A stretch of DNA of 23,201 nucleotides from Lingula anatina (Eukaryota; Brachiopoda; Lingulata; Lingulida; Lingulidae). Shown one piece after another: positions 1-11,532 of this stretch; the first letter of the stretch is position 1; each line of letters begins with the position of its first letter. A model generated the notes under the pieces. The model was not told the DNA's origin, did no database searches, and saw only the letters and a program-made list of their open reading frames with translations. The position numbers were made by a program, and so were the translations under genes. The DNA lies in contig NW_019775400.1 in assembly GCF_001039355.2 (NCBI RefSeq), forward strand, positions 412,635 through 435,835, given 5' to 3'.

Positions 1-50
1 TCAAAAATAACAATGATAAAAAAAATTCCATATTAAGTAGCAACCCTGTA
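1..50 (-). repeat. Terminal inverted repeat of a Tc1-like element, cut by window edge
   Basis: The first ~50 bases, read in reverse complement, are almost identical to the repeat starting at 19898 (CAGGGTtgCTACTTAATATG and on through TTTATCATTGTTATTTTTGA). CAGGG at the end next to TATATA fits a TA target duplication. The body of the element would lie before base 1. Confidence 0.75.
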
Positions 51-159
51 TATATTTGCATTCCTATAGATACGACGTCCACATAAACCCACGTACTAAA
101 AAAAACGCATACTTATGGATCCACGTATGGAGCTCCTCTATTTGATATTGCTATTCACA

Positions 160-345
160 ATACGCGATGCTTTCGAGTTACGGCCCCAGGGTACTGGAAA
201 GCATCGCGCATTGCGACTGAGCGCAAGCGTCTCGATTCCATAACTCGCCCATACTCGCCGCATATGGGGGTAATGGAATGGAGACTTTGCGCACGGTCGC
301 AATGAGAGATGCTTTCGAGTTGGGCCCTGGATCCGCCCCTGATCT
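160..345. repeat. Fold-back (palindromic) repeat, copy 1
   Basis: Two GC-richer arms face each other: GCGCAAGCGTCTCGATTCCA on one side (about 220-241) and its approximate reverse complement TGGAATGGAGACTTTGCGC on the other (about 276-294). The outer arms also contain GATGCTTTCGAGTT. A second copy lies inside Tc1 copy A at about 7285-7375. Probably a small non-autonomous element. Confidence 0.6.
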
Positions 346-892
346 CGGCTCCACCAATTCCTTTACCTGTTATCTCCCCATCCATCCATCCTCCTCTGAG
401 TCAAAATGTATAAGACATCTCTTCAATTATGGGATATAACCTTACCTTCTGTTTTTACGCCGAATGGACTATTTGGGTGAATTACTTTGGCATGCTTGGT
501 GGCAAGCTTGGATGTTTCAGTTGTTTATTTTATGAAAATTACCCTTCCTTGGTGATGACAAAATGAAAGGAATACTGTTAAGGCGTATTCAGGTTTATTT
601 GAAGAAAATATTTTATCCTGCAACGAAGAAACATATTTTTTAAAATTGGATAACGATTCAAGCATGTATATTCAAATTTTGCTCATACACATCTTTGTGC
701 TAAAAACACATTTGCCACAAGGCTAGCACTTACAACACCTGTAATCTGCCTTTTTCATTGAGGATTAAACTTAAAATTAGACAAGCTGAATACCTATTAC
801 TAAATTTTAAGTCAGCAGGCAAAGTAGAAATTTCAGAAATGATAAAAAGTGTACTTTTCAAGTAAGTCCGTATTGAATGTATAATAGGCCTG

Positions 893-894
<2 letters not shown>

Positions 895-932
<38 letters not shown>
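895..932. repeat. (TAA)n microsatellite
   Basis: About twelve uninterrupted ATA/TAA triplets. Confidence 0.95.
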
Positions 933-933
<1 letters not shown>

Positions 934-1268
934 CACTTCTTAAAACAATACAACACTTAATTTAATGTATGTTCAGGTATAATTAAAATAAAACGAGACT
1001 AACCTTTCTAGGGATGTCTGCTTGGGATTTAATATTGGCATATAATGCATAATATATCATATAAAGCAAGATGAGAAAGCGCCCAACCTCTCCCCCGCCA
1101 TTTTTTCACAAAGGCCGTCATGTTCAAAAACATATAATTGACAGGTTTAACAATATTGAAATGGATACTAAGCATAAAAGTAACATATTGTAATATATAC
1201 CTGTTAATGTAAACAAAAACATTTCGCGTATGGCTCGTTTTGAAGCATGCATGTCTTTAAATCTTCCT

Positions 1269-1290
1269 TTTATTTATTTATTATTTATTA
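1269..1290 (-). promoter_or_regulatory. Cluster of AATAAA poly(A) signals, minus strand
   Basis: The plus strand reads TTTATTTATTATTTATT here, giving several overlapping AATAAA hexamers on the minus strand about 550 nt downstream of the chitin synthase stop. This is a plausible 3' end for the transcript, but the run is also simple AT-rich sequence. Confidence 0.35.
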
Positions 1291-1828
1291 TTTATCTATT
1301 AATTATTGATTTTGTTACAAAGAGAACAAAGAGATCGTGTCGTCAAATCCTGGCTTGTGTACGACTTTGTTTAAAAGTCTTAAAAAAATGAAAAATTTGT
1401 TTCCATGCAAAGACAAATTTATGATGTACCTACAATAATGATTGAAAAATACTTTAACCGAAATTTCCCACACACTCTCCCTATTTGAGGAAAAGTGGCC
1501 AAAGTTACAACGTTGAGGTCAAATTTTGCCGGTCTTCGATTTTGAGGAACATGCACAAATGAAACAATTCCAGTAGAAAATAAAATAAGTATAAAGTCTA
1601 CATTCTTCAAAATTATGTTATGTTTAATATGAAAAAGTGGGAACACAAATGGAAAGAAACATGGCCATTAATAAGCGATTATGTTATTGGCCATTTAAAA
1701 TCCAATAATTCGTGTCTGCTGATCGCCATTGTGATTGATATAAAAACATTTTCGATATATGCGTCGGATAAAGTATCTTCCTGATCAAATTGTAGTCAAG
1801 GAAAAAAAAACTCCAATATGTTTGCTAA

Positions 1829-2022
1829 TTATACAGTACTTTCAGAATCATTTAACATTTCGTAGGGTTGTGGATTGCCTGCTCTTTGGCAACAGCAAAC
1901 GCCATTTCCCTCACCCAAGGTCGCACGCGCCAACAAATGGACGAAGGTCAGCAGACGATGGCACAGCATGGCCAGGAACTGTACGATAAGCAGGAAGCAG
2001 AAGATGAACAGAAACACTAGAC
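1829..2022 (-). CDS. CHS: Chitin synthase exon 16: TM 7 and C-terminus
   Basis: 194 nt from acceptor AATTACAG/GTCTAG (phase 1) to an in-frame TAA at 1829-1831. Encodes LVFLFIFCFLLIVQFLAMLC (last TM helix), HRLLTFVHLLARATLG, then a tail with a CCC cluster, PQPYEML and C-terminal ESTV, a possible class I PDZ ligand (S-x-V). An alternative donor TTGG/GTGAGG at the end of ARATLG would splice off this tail to an unseen exon, so the TM part is secure and the tail less so. Confidence 0.85.
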
Positions 2023-5000
2023 CTGTAATTAGATGTGCCATTGAATAAATTAATATGTACTTGTAATTTTCAGTCAAGAATAAGATCATGGGTTAATTAA
2101 AAATGTATAACATGCAAGGATGTAATTCGGGTAAATTTCCTAGGAAAAATAGAAAAATGAAAGAGAACAATCTCTAGAGAATGCGTAGTGGTTGATAAAA
2201 ATATCGTGCATTTTGTAATCATACGACACTTAACTACCCAGTAGTATAGGCCTACATTTGATATAAAAATCGAAAATATAGGAACCTCATATTACCTAGT
2301 GGATTATTCCCAAAAAGTTGGAGGTCGGGTTTTTCTGGGTCTGTAACCAAGTTACCAAGGGTCAGGAATATTGTGAGCCACAACGTGTTTACTACCGCAA
2401 ACCACATCAGCGCCGTCTTGCGGAGATCCATCAGCTCATCTAAATAATCAAAATGTCTGCGATTGGAGCGACACTATTATGTTTTACATAGTTCGTGAAA
2501 TTTAATTCGTTTACATAGTTATTAGATTAAATTAAAGATGAAACCATTAAACAGGTTTGAAAAGAGATTTACTCATTGGGCCATTTACTTTTCAGTGCGT
2601 CCTCCTTTTCCTTGAACACGGCTGTCGGCTTTAGGCGAGCAGCTATAAGTTTCTCCCAAAATAGTTGCTCTCTTTCCGGGAGTTCAGAAGACTCACAGCT
2701 TTCCAATTCGCCTCGGACCTCCATCAAGTTTGCTTCATCTACAAAAGCAGAAAAAGTGGAAACTATATAATCCAGACACTACCTAGGTTTCTTTTGAGTT
2801 TCAATTGTATGCAACAACAATTACCTGGTGATATAACTTGCTGCTAAGAATGAATGTTTCACTAATGCATATCAGTTTTGATGAAATATTACACTTTAGA
2901 GCATACGTCGTCTAAAGATGTATAACACATGCACATTGCATGTATTTTAGGATTACACTGTATGAAGAAATATGTCATATTTCATGAACGACATAACATA
3001 CATTAGTTAGTAGGACATACAAACTTTCTGTTAAGAGAGATATGACCGTAATTTAATTTGTGTGTAAATACAACAGATAATGGAGTAATAATTGAGACAG
3101 ACATCCACGTGGTCTTACCAGGAGTAGGCGGTCGAAGCTGCTGGATGGACTGGTACAGGCGCTTTAGGTGACCTGGTTTTGAACAAAAGGTTATCATGTT
3201 GTAATGCACACAAAAATATGCGTATCCCGTGTACATGCACTTACTAAATTATACTTTTTGTACTGTATTTTATGGATAATGTGAAAACGTCATATTTCAA
3301 AGGCCTGCACTTGCGCACACAAACACGTTAATGATCGTAGACTGAGAAAATGGCTTGGGGGAGGGGGGCAGCTGTTGTAGGTTCTACAATACATGCAAGC
3401 AGGCTATATGCACCGTCTATGGAACTCATCTAGAAGCTGACTGACGGAAAATTTTGAGACTGCTTGTGGATTGGGAGAAAAGAAAATGCTGACATTGTTC
3501 ACTGTCATCTTGCATTATTTTTAAATGCTAAAGCGAGTAGATAAGCATGTCTACACGCAAACACTGTCCAAGCGCACATGTAAAGTCTGTGCCCGAAACG
3601 TTTCATTTTACTGGCCTTTCGGACCGCCAGTTTTCTAAAATCTTCAGCTCTGTATTACAAATCACTGGTCCAAATAAAAATGTCAATCAGAGCAGAATTT
3701 TCACCCTATTACATGCTAATACTAGTTATGATAAGACCTTTATTTTGTCAAATCTTTCTGGTCAGGAACACTTTCACTCATGGAGACACATTCAGAAATA
3801 TCTATGGAAATTTAAGGAACCTGGTCCGCACGAAATTTTACTGGCCACAGGCGTCTACCCTAGGTTCTAGATTCCGGTATTGCCAGCTCGATCTTGATTT
3901 CATATATAACCCATAGCAGCAATACCAGGCTCTAGCGAACAGCGGCAACTCGGGGCCGTTCTTCTTCAAAATTCTGCCTGGGGCGCTTCCATATTTGGAA
4001 GTCACACGTCACAGTTGTGTCCGCCTGGATCCATATTTGGAAGTCATAGGTCTCGTACGTCACAGATTTGACCGCCTGGAGCTGCCTTTCCCGCCTTGCG
4101 CTGAAGTTATCTCGTGCAGACGAGACAAGAAGCAATTAAAGTGCCTTAGAAGTTTGAATTGAAAATATCTTGCAGTCGAAGGTCAGTGCCACAATACAAG
4201 CAACATTCTGCTGTAAAAACTGATTTTTGTGTTGCCATTGAGCATGCCCTTATAGTGGTATCGGGCATACAGTGTATTGTGCACGTGTATATCTCGTGTA
4301 TATCTCAGGACTAAATGTTCTTTGATAGGTAAAAAATGCAAAAAACATTGGATATACCTTTTCTTTTCGAAGAATATTATTTTTTCACTTTACATCTTAA
4401 ATACAGCAAATAAAATTAAATAAAGCAGAATTAAATTTGTTTTACGTTTCATTTTCGTCTGATGACATTCAACTGCAGATTCACTGCGGAGCAGTTCTAT
4501 TTGATTGACGGAAGCCTAACATGGCCGCTGTACCTCAGAGCTAGTAAAAATGACTCCAAGGTATATTTAATATTTACAAGCAAATTTTTACGTTGCTCTG
4601 ACACTCAAGGTACAGGCGTCGGACCAATGACCATTTAAAGTCGCACATTCTAAAGGTATTAAAATAACATCTACCTGGTTTGTGAATTCCAAATTTATTC
4701 CTCAGTTGATATTTGTCAGTGGTGGTCATCAAGTCATCAAAATGGTCTAGTAGTGCTTCCCTATATCTTACGAGGCCTATGGAGTTAACCCACCTTTCCT
4801 GAAAGTTTAATCCATAATTTAAAAGCGTGCTTATAACAATAAGAAAAGAAAATTTTTGTGTCAGATTTAATTTTACATTAATTATATTTGATTTATCCTC
4901 TTTATGACAAACTAAAAATTTGCTTCATAAAGACTTACATATATATTTATACGTGTCTTTCATTAATACCTATTCAAGTGACTGATACCATACAAAGGAA

Positions 5001-8000
5001 GAGACATTCAACTAATAAATCGTTATACGCTCACTTGGCAACAGAGACTGGTCTACAGAAGGCAGATTTCACTCTGTGAAAGGCAGGGTTATAAACTGCT
5101 AATTTTGTGACTCTGTTAAAGGCAGATGTCTACATTGTATGAATTGTTTATTCTTATTTTTGTTTCATTGTTGTAAATAAAATCTGTTGCTGATTTATAT
5201 GCATTGTTTGGTCTTCTGTGAGTTTGGAATTTAATTGTGCGGACCTACGGCAAGTTACACTTTAAAAAATAAATGGTAAAATTTTCAGTTGCCTTTTCAC
5301 AACAGTGTTTTAAGATGTTTTATCTAAAGGTTAGATAAACCATAACTCAGCCATTTACAAATCTGTAATACTCGTGCATCAGTTGGTACGATGCGCATAA
5401 GGAACTTTTAAATATATTGCTATGTTCAATTTCGAAACTAAAATAACATCAAGGCAAGTACTGTAAATGACATTAACACTGGTATATGTAAATAAGCCTT
5501 GATAATGACGGCCCCCATATCAAGTCTTTTCCACCTGTATTAAGACTTGTCTATTTAAGCTTTAAAGAATGAGCGATTAAGAAACAGCCGCGCCTTGATT
5601 AGGTCGTTACGTTAGACAATGAATTAAAATGTATTCTATGTGACATTTTCGAGAGCTAAATGATACTTCTACTCTTATCGAGAAAAAAAAGGCAAATTTC
5701 TTCAAAACTCGAATTATTGCTCTCTCAGCCCATGCGTTTCTACCATTTCTAATCAAATAAGCAGAGTACTAAACGAATAAACGAGTAGCAAATGGCGTCA
5801 TCGGGTATTTTTTTTTTATTTTTATTTTTTTGTTCGAGTAGCTTTGTGGGATATTTAACCATAAAAACATGGCTTTTGGATATTTTATTCACGTACAGAA
5901 ACATTCAATGTTGAATATCAGAAGCCAAAATTTGCCAACGAGTGACAAAATCATGTTATTTAACGGTTACCTAGCTGGCGTTTTGCTTCAAAGGAAATAC
6001 CTCAGCTCTCACTGAATGTGTCGATGATATCCANATGTGAGCTTATCTTTAGACCACGTGACCTCCATTGATGGCTATACTCTGTTAAAATCTCTTAAGA
6101 GATTTTAACAAAAAACCAAACTTTTTAGAAAAAATCCAGGGACTAAATTTGAAAGTAAAAATGGATTCATTAACCATTGGTAAGTATGGGAAAATTGTTG
6201 TTTACTCCAGGAAAATTCATTTTTTGACAGAAACGAAGAGTTATTATCACTTTAACCATAAAAACATGGCTTTTGGATATTTTATTCACGTACAGAAACA
6301 TTCAATGTTGAATATCAGAAGCCAAAATTTGCCAACGAGTGACAAAATCATGTTATTTAACGGTTACCTAGCTGGCGTTTTGCTTCAAAGGAAATACCTC
6401 AGCTCTCACTGAATGTGTCGATGATATCCATCAACACATTTTTACAATATATTTTATTACACCCTCACCTTCTCTGCCGTGTTTGTTGGTACCTGTGGGT
6501 CTATCTGAAAGGTGGGAAGTTTTTGTACCTCTGCGTGTACCAGGTTAACGTGGTCCCCATTGATTATGCCGACTTGGCGAATTTCCTGAAAAAAATCAAA
6601 GAAAAATGTTTTCGAGGACCATATGTGGTCTAGGTATCTACATTCATATGCTCTTTATTGATAACAATAAATCGATCTAATATTATACCACTGTAGTTTG
6701 TATTTGATTGATTTGAGCTTGGTATGTACTTCATGGAATGATAGGTCAATGCATAATTCCTGGGTCGATAGTGACGCCTCTGCAGTTCTATGACGGAACA
6801 CATGACATTAGAAGACAATATACCTCTTTGCTCATCCCGGCAATAAAAGTGGTGTCGTCATAACCTAGCTTTTTAAAATTGTCCTCACAAGCCTATAAAA
6901 CAAGTTTGAAATAATGATTATAAAATTAAAATAAAATATTCGAAGCACTTCAAAGCAAAAGTAGTCTTTTATAATTATTTTTTAAAAAATCAACTTTTCA
7001 GCACTTTCAGGTAAAAATATGTTGGGGTTTCTAAGAGGTATTATTTTTTTGTGTAATTGTTAACAATATTATCAATCTAGTTCACAAACCACTGCGAATG
7101 TATAGACTTGACATTTAAAATGGAATATTTTTCTTTCGTAGGTAAGTAGAAAGTAAAAATGCGCTTTTTAATGATAAGATCTCACACAAGATATGCAATT
7201 GGAAAAGTGTGTAGTCAGGTGTGTCGTTACCAATTAACTGGCTGTAGCACTGCTGCATTGCGCAAATCTGGGCTCCGTGTCTCGAAAGGTTCGCTATGTT
7301 GCGCACGTGCGCAAGTGTCTCGATTCCATAACCGATTCTATTTCGAGATACGGGGCCATGGAATCGAGACGCTTGGGTCATTGACAGCATCAGTATTTGG
7401 AGTGGATAACCCATTGGTGCCAAAACACCAATGATGCAGTGTAGTTATCGAGGACAACCTGGACCACTCATATATGATCTGGGAACCAACTGACTACCAT
7501 TTGATAGGGGGCAGCTTAGAGACAATTTCAGGTTACACGGTGGAATTCCGGTTCAAACAGAGGACTATTAACCGCAGATAACTTACAGAATCAAGCAAAT
7601 GAGCAGCTACATGTACCTTGGCCATCGAGATCACCAGATTTGAACTATATAGAAAAATGTGGGTAGGTCATTACTCGTCGAATCAACAGCCTACTTATCC
7701 TACATGAACAGTGAGCTAAATTGGTCAGATTTTGACCGATACTTAAGATGATATTCCAAATTTAACCCAGAAAACCTATTCCAAGGAATGCCTTGCCGCT
7801 TGAGAACCCGGGTGCATGTAGCAGCCAGATGAGGTCAGACGCATACGCGGCCGTTACTGTGACTAGACACTGACATGAGGGTCCTTTGTGGGTCGTGTAA
7901 CAGTTTTACAGATGATAATTTGGAAAAATATGGATATCAAAAATATCGCTTTTTATGGTTGTCGTATTACTTTGAATCAGTAGTGTATTTTTGTTTGCTT

Positions 8001-9253
8001 CACTGGCGATTCCAATTAAAGAGCTAATGTCACAGTGACATCAAGGTGATGTATTAACATTTATTAATACAGCTTTTAATCCTTGTATATATTAGTCAGA
8101 AACATAGGATAATTTTATAAAAAAAAGATTTGGAAAAGAATTCCATATTAAATGTTAAGCCTGTATTTATGTGTCGATATATTCAGGATGTGTTTACTAC
8201 GCAGCTGACCATCAGGGTTCAACGATACCTTGATTTCGTTCTGATAAAACATTGCAAACAACCAATCTTTCACTGGAATGGCGTCTTGACATCTGTCTTC
8301 TCTGGCGCCTTCCTGTTCCTCTTCCACAGAGCCTAAAATTATAACACGCCATAACCCAATAGATTGCGCCGACGAATACCCATTAAAATGTGTATTAAAC
8401 CGATGCGTACAGGTACTTAAATTTGGTTGATTTGACGTTTTGTAACGCAAATAGCTTGAAAAACCTCCTGCGCAGGGTTTGATTGCGTTGACCATCCTTA
8501 CCCCTTAATACCTTATACCAGCCATACTATCCTAATGCCATCAATCATCGAAACGAGCCTTACTATGTAGTATATTTCGTTCTTAATTCCTAATTTAATT
8601 GACTAATTCCATTGCACCTGAGTAAAATATACCTAATTAACGACAGGACAAGTGTTAATGCTATACGAAGAGACGTTTGTATGCCATACGCCTCTATTGG
8701 TACATGTATCACTAGTAAAAACCTGTACTGCGAGGGCTCATCATATTACAACATTCATTGTCAGTATGTTTACTGTTTTGATTTACTCACTGCCTGCCGA
8801 TGTATCATTTGCCTCATCTGGTAGATCGGTGATCATCTCTAAGGTGCCAAATTCGGGTGTGACTTTCTGAGTTGGGCAACTGCAAAAATGCATCGAATGT
8901 AACTTTAATCACAACTAACAAGTTGAGTCGAGGGGTGATATAATAAACCACGGGTACTTACTTAAGAAGCCTAAGCCTCTGATTCGTAATTGGTTTATTT
9001 TATATACCGAATGTGAAGTCATTAAGATCATTGACACTGATGGACTTAAGGCTTTAACAACAGTTATCTATTCGTCAGTTGTAAACTAAGTGCATTAGTT
9101 TAGAACAGTTGTTTCTTACATTTAATTTTCAAAAATAAACTTAATTAAAATACAACAATTAACTACGAGAAAAAAACCTAAATCAATATCAAATTATTGA
9201 AATGATTAAATGTTTATCAGCAACAATGAAGCCTATCTTATTCTGACGCGCTC

Positions 9254-9339
<86 letters not shown>

Positions 9340-11498
9340 TTTAACATACCACGTCCCTTGTACTCGGTCCCATAGTTTCTGAAGAACACTTTTATCCTGT
9401 TCAGAGGTATTTGCTTCCCTAGTCCCTGCAGCAACATATCAACATTTAATAGTTCTTATAAATCTCAAAATTATAAAACTTCATGCAAAGGTGCATATTT
9501 ATTTACAGACTTGACATTTAATATGGAATATTTTTTCCAAATCATTTTTCATCATTTTTTTTCTATTTTGCTGACTGGTAAATGAAAATGAGGATTAAAA
9601 TCGTGTTTTAATAACTTTTAATTATCTCTTTGATATCATTGTGACATCAGTTCATTAATGGAATTCGCCAGAGAAACAAACAAAAACACATTGTCTGTTC
9701 TATGTCATACGACAACAATTAAAAGAGATAATTTGGATCTCCATAGTTTCCAAATTATTTTTTGTAAAAGAGTTACACGACTCACAGAACACCCATGTCA
9801 GTGTCTAGTCACAGTAACAGTCGCTATTACGCTTGACCTCTTCTGTCTGCTACCAGCGCTCTCAAGTGGCAAGGTATTCCTTGGGTTAGGTTTTTAGAGT
9901 TCAATCTGGAATATCATTCTAGGCACCGGTCAAAAATCTGTCCAATTTGGTCCAGTTTTGTTGTAGGACATGTATGCCATAAATTCGGCGAATAATGACC
10001 TACCCACATATTGTCTATGTGGTTCAAATATTGCGATTTGATTACCAAGGTAGCTGCTCATTCCCTTGGTTCTGTAAGTAATCTGCTATTAAAAGTGCTC
10101 TGTGTGTACCGGCAATTTCACTGTGCAACCTAAAATTGTTCCTAAGGTGCCCCCTATCAAATGATAGTCAAGTGGTTCCCAGATTATTCCTTTATTTGAT
10201 CTGGTTCAGGTTTTCGTGGATGGCCATCATTGGCGTTTTGGCACCAATGTGGTATCCATTCCAATTACTGACGCTATTTATGACCTTAGTCACTTTAGAC
10301 GCGGCACACGCTTAGTCGTTGGCCTCTTCTGGATGTCTGTTAACTCTGTTTTGACTAGTTGAGCGGTACAAGTGAAATCTGACCTCAATTAAGAAAGCCA
10401 CGAGGTTTCAGTGTTCAACTCAGAAACGGTCAAGGTCCCCAATTCATTAGAGAAACATACAACGATGTTTTGCTGTTTACAGTGGGTTCCCCTCAGGTCG
10501 TCTGGTATTCTCACCAGCTAAAACCAGTTTGGTGTTCGCTAAGGGCCTTGAAAAATGCGTTTTGGTGACAATTTACCCCTCATTCTGAACGGACTGGGTG
10601 GTATTTGTTTAGTTGCAATAGCATTATCCAGGGTCCTGTACCCTGGTGGTAAGATTTCAATACATTAGGTTTGGCCTGTGTGTAGGTACATCAGTCTGGG
10701 CATTACCCTATAAAACTGTGCGAGCCGTTTCGTTTGGCACAATTATCTGTCTGGCAATGTCTGACTTTTTCGCGCCATTCTGCCACAGATTAACAAATTT
10801 TTAAAGCACTGCATAGCTCATTTTACACCTTGCAAAACCGGCCACTTGCATGCAAAATTTTAAATTCTTCAATGCAGTAGTTGTCGACATACGGATACTT
10901 TTTTGACAGAACCATGCTTTGCCAAAGCCAAGCTTTGACCTGCCCAAAGGAGCACTGCCCAATTAAATCACTGCATATTACATAATGCAGCAGCGCAACA
11001 AAACTGGTATTCAGTTCATTGGAAGCGACACACCTGACTACACACTTTTCCATTCACATATCTTATATGAGATCGGAGTTTTTTGAAAAAATAATGCATT
11101 TTTAACTAGACACACCTTCGAAACTGAAATATTCCATATTAAATGTCAAGTCTGTATATACAGGTACGTTACCACACAACTGTCAAAGATGATTGTATAT
11201 GGTATCTGTACTTACCCCAGCTCTGATCCGTAATGTTACATATACTGTAGATAGTGAGGATGAGAAAGCCAGCCGGCAGAAAGAACAGATATGTGATACC
11301 TTAAAAACGAATAAATAAGTTAGAATGAAAAATGTAACTGAAACAGTTGTCGCGAACTAACCAGCAAACAATTGTTAACAGCACCTATGCAGAGCAGGTG
11401 CCGTAAACGCTGCAAATGTATAGTTGTCTTTTAATTGAATCAGTATTATTTTCAAAATAACAGATGAAAATACAGCAACCAAAGACATCAATAAGCGT

Positions 11499-11532
<34 letters not shown>

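Larger units (their letters stand above)
386..1828. other. 3' flank/UTR of the chitin synthase, no gene seen
   Basis: AT-rich sequence with a (TAA)n tract and poly(A) signals. Short open frames exist on the minus strand (for example 730-936 and 1419-1646), but they have no recognisable motif and no splice context fitting the phase needed after exon 16. I see no supported gene. Confidence 0.5.
7103..8163 (+). mobile_element. Tc1-like element, copy A (degenerate)
   Basis: 1061 bp in the intron before exon 10. Terminal repeats TAGACTTGACATTTAAAATG (left) and the reverse complement of CAGGCTTAACATTTAATATG (right) are flanked by TA. Inside, the plus strand carries transposase remnants: PWPSRSPDLNYIEKCG matches the third catalytic block of Tc1 transposases (W-P-x-x-S-P-D-L-N-x-I-E). 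Compared with copies B and C it has lost several hundred bases of the 5' coding part and gained a fold-back insertion. Confidence 0.85.

Noticed and set aside
3547-3870. 107-codon open frame on the plus strand in the intron between exons 12 and 13
   Set aside because: No recognisable motif, no splice or poly(A) context, and ordinary AT-rich composition. Length is within chance for a 23-kb window.
3988-4135. Minus-strand frame with repeated DFQIW residues as a coding repeat
   Set aside because: The residue repeat is explained by the duplicated CArG/CRE DNA unit, which is 9 bases longer in one copy and has no coding context.
6149-6633. Two consecutive plus-strand open frames (87 and 72 codons) over the second 180-bp repeat
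   Set aside because: No family resemblance, and the region is probably affected by an assembly duplication, so I do not call a gene.
8148-8495. 115-codon minus-strand frame as a complete gene
   Set aside because: Only 8229-8332 is coding, as exon 10. The rest is intron read-through beyond the splice sites.
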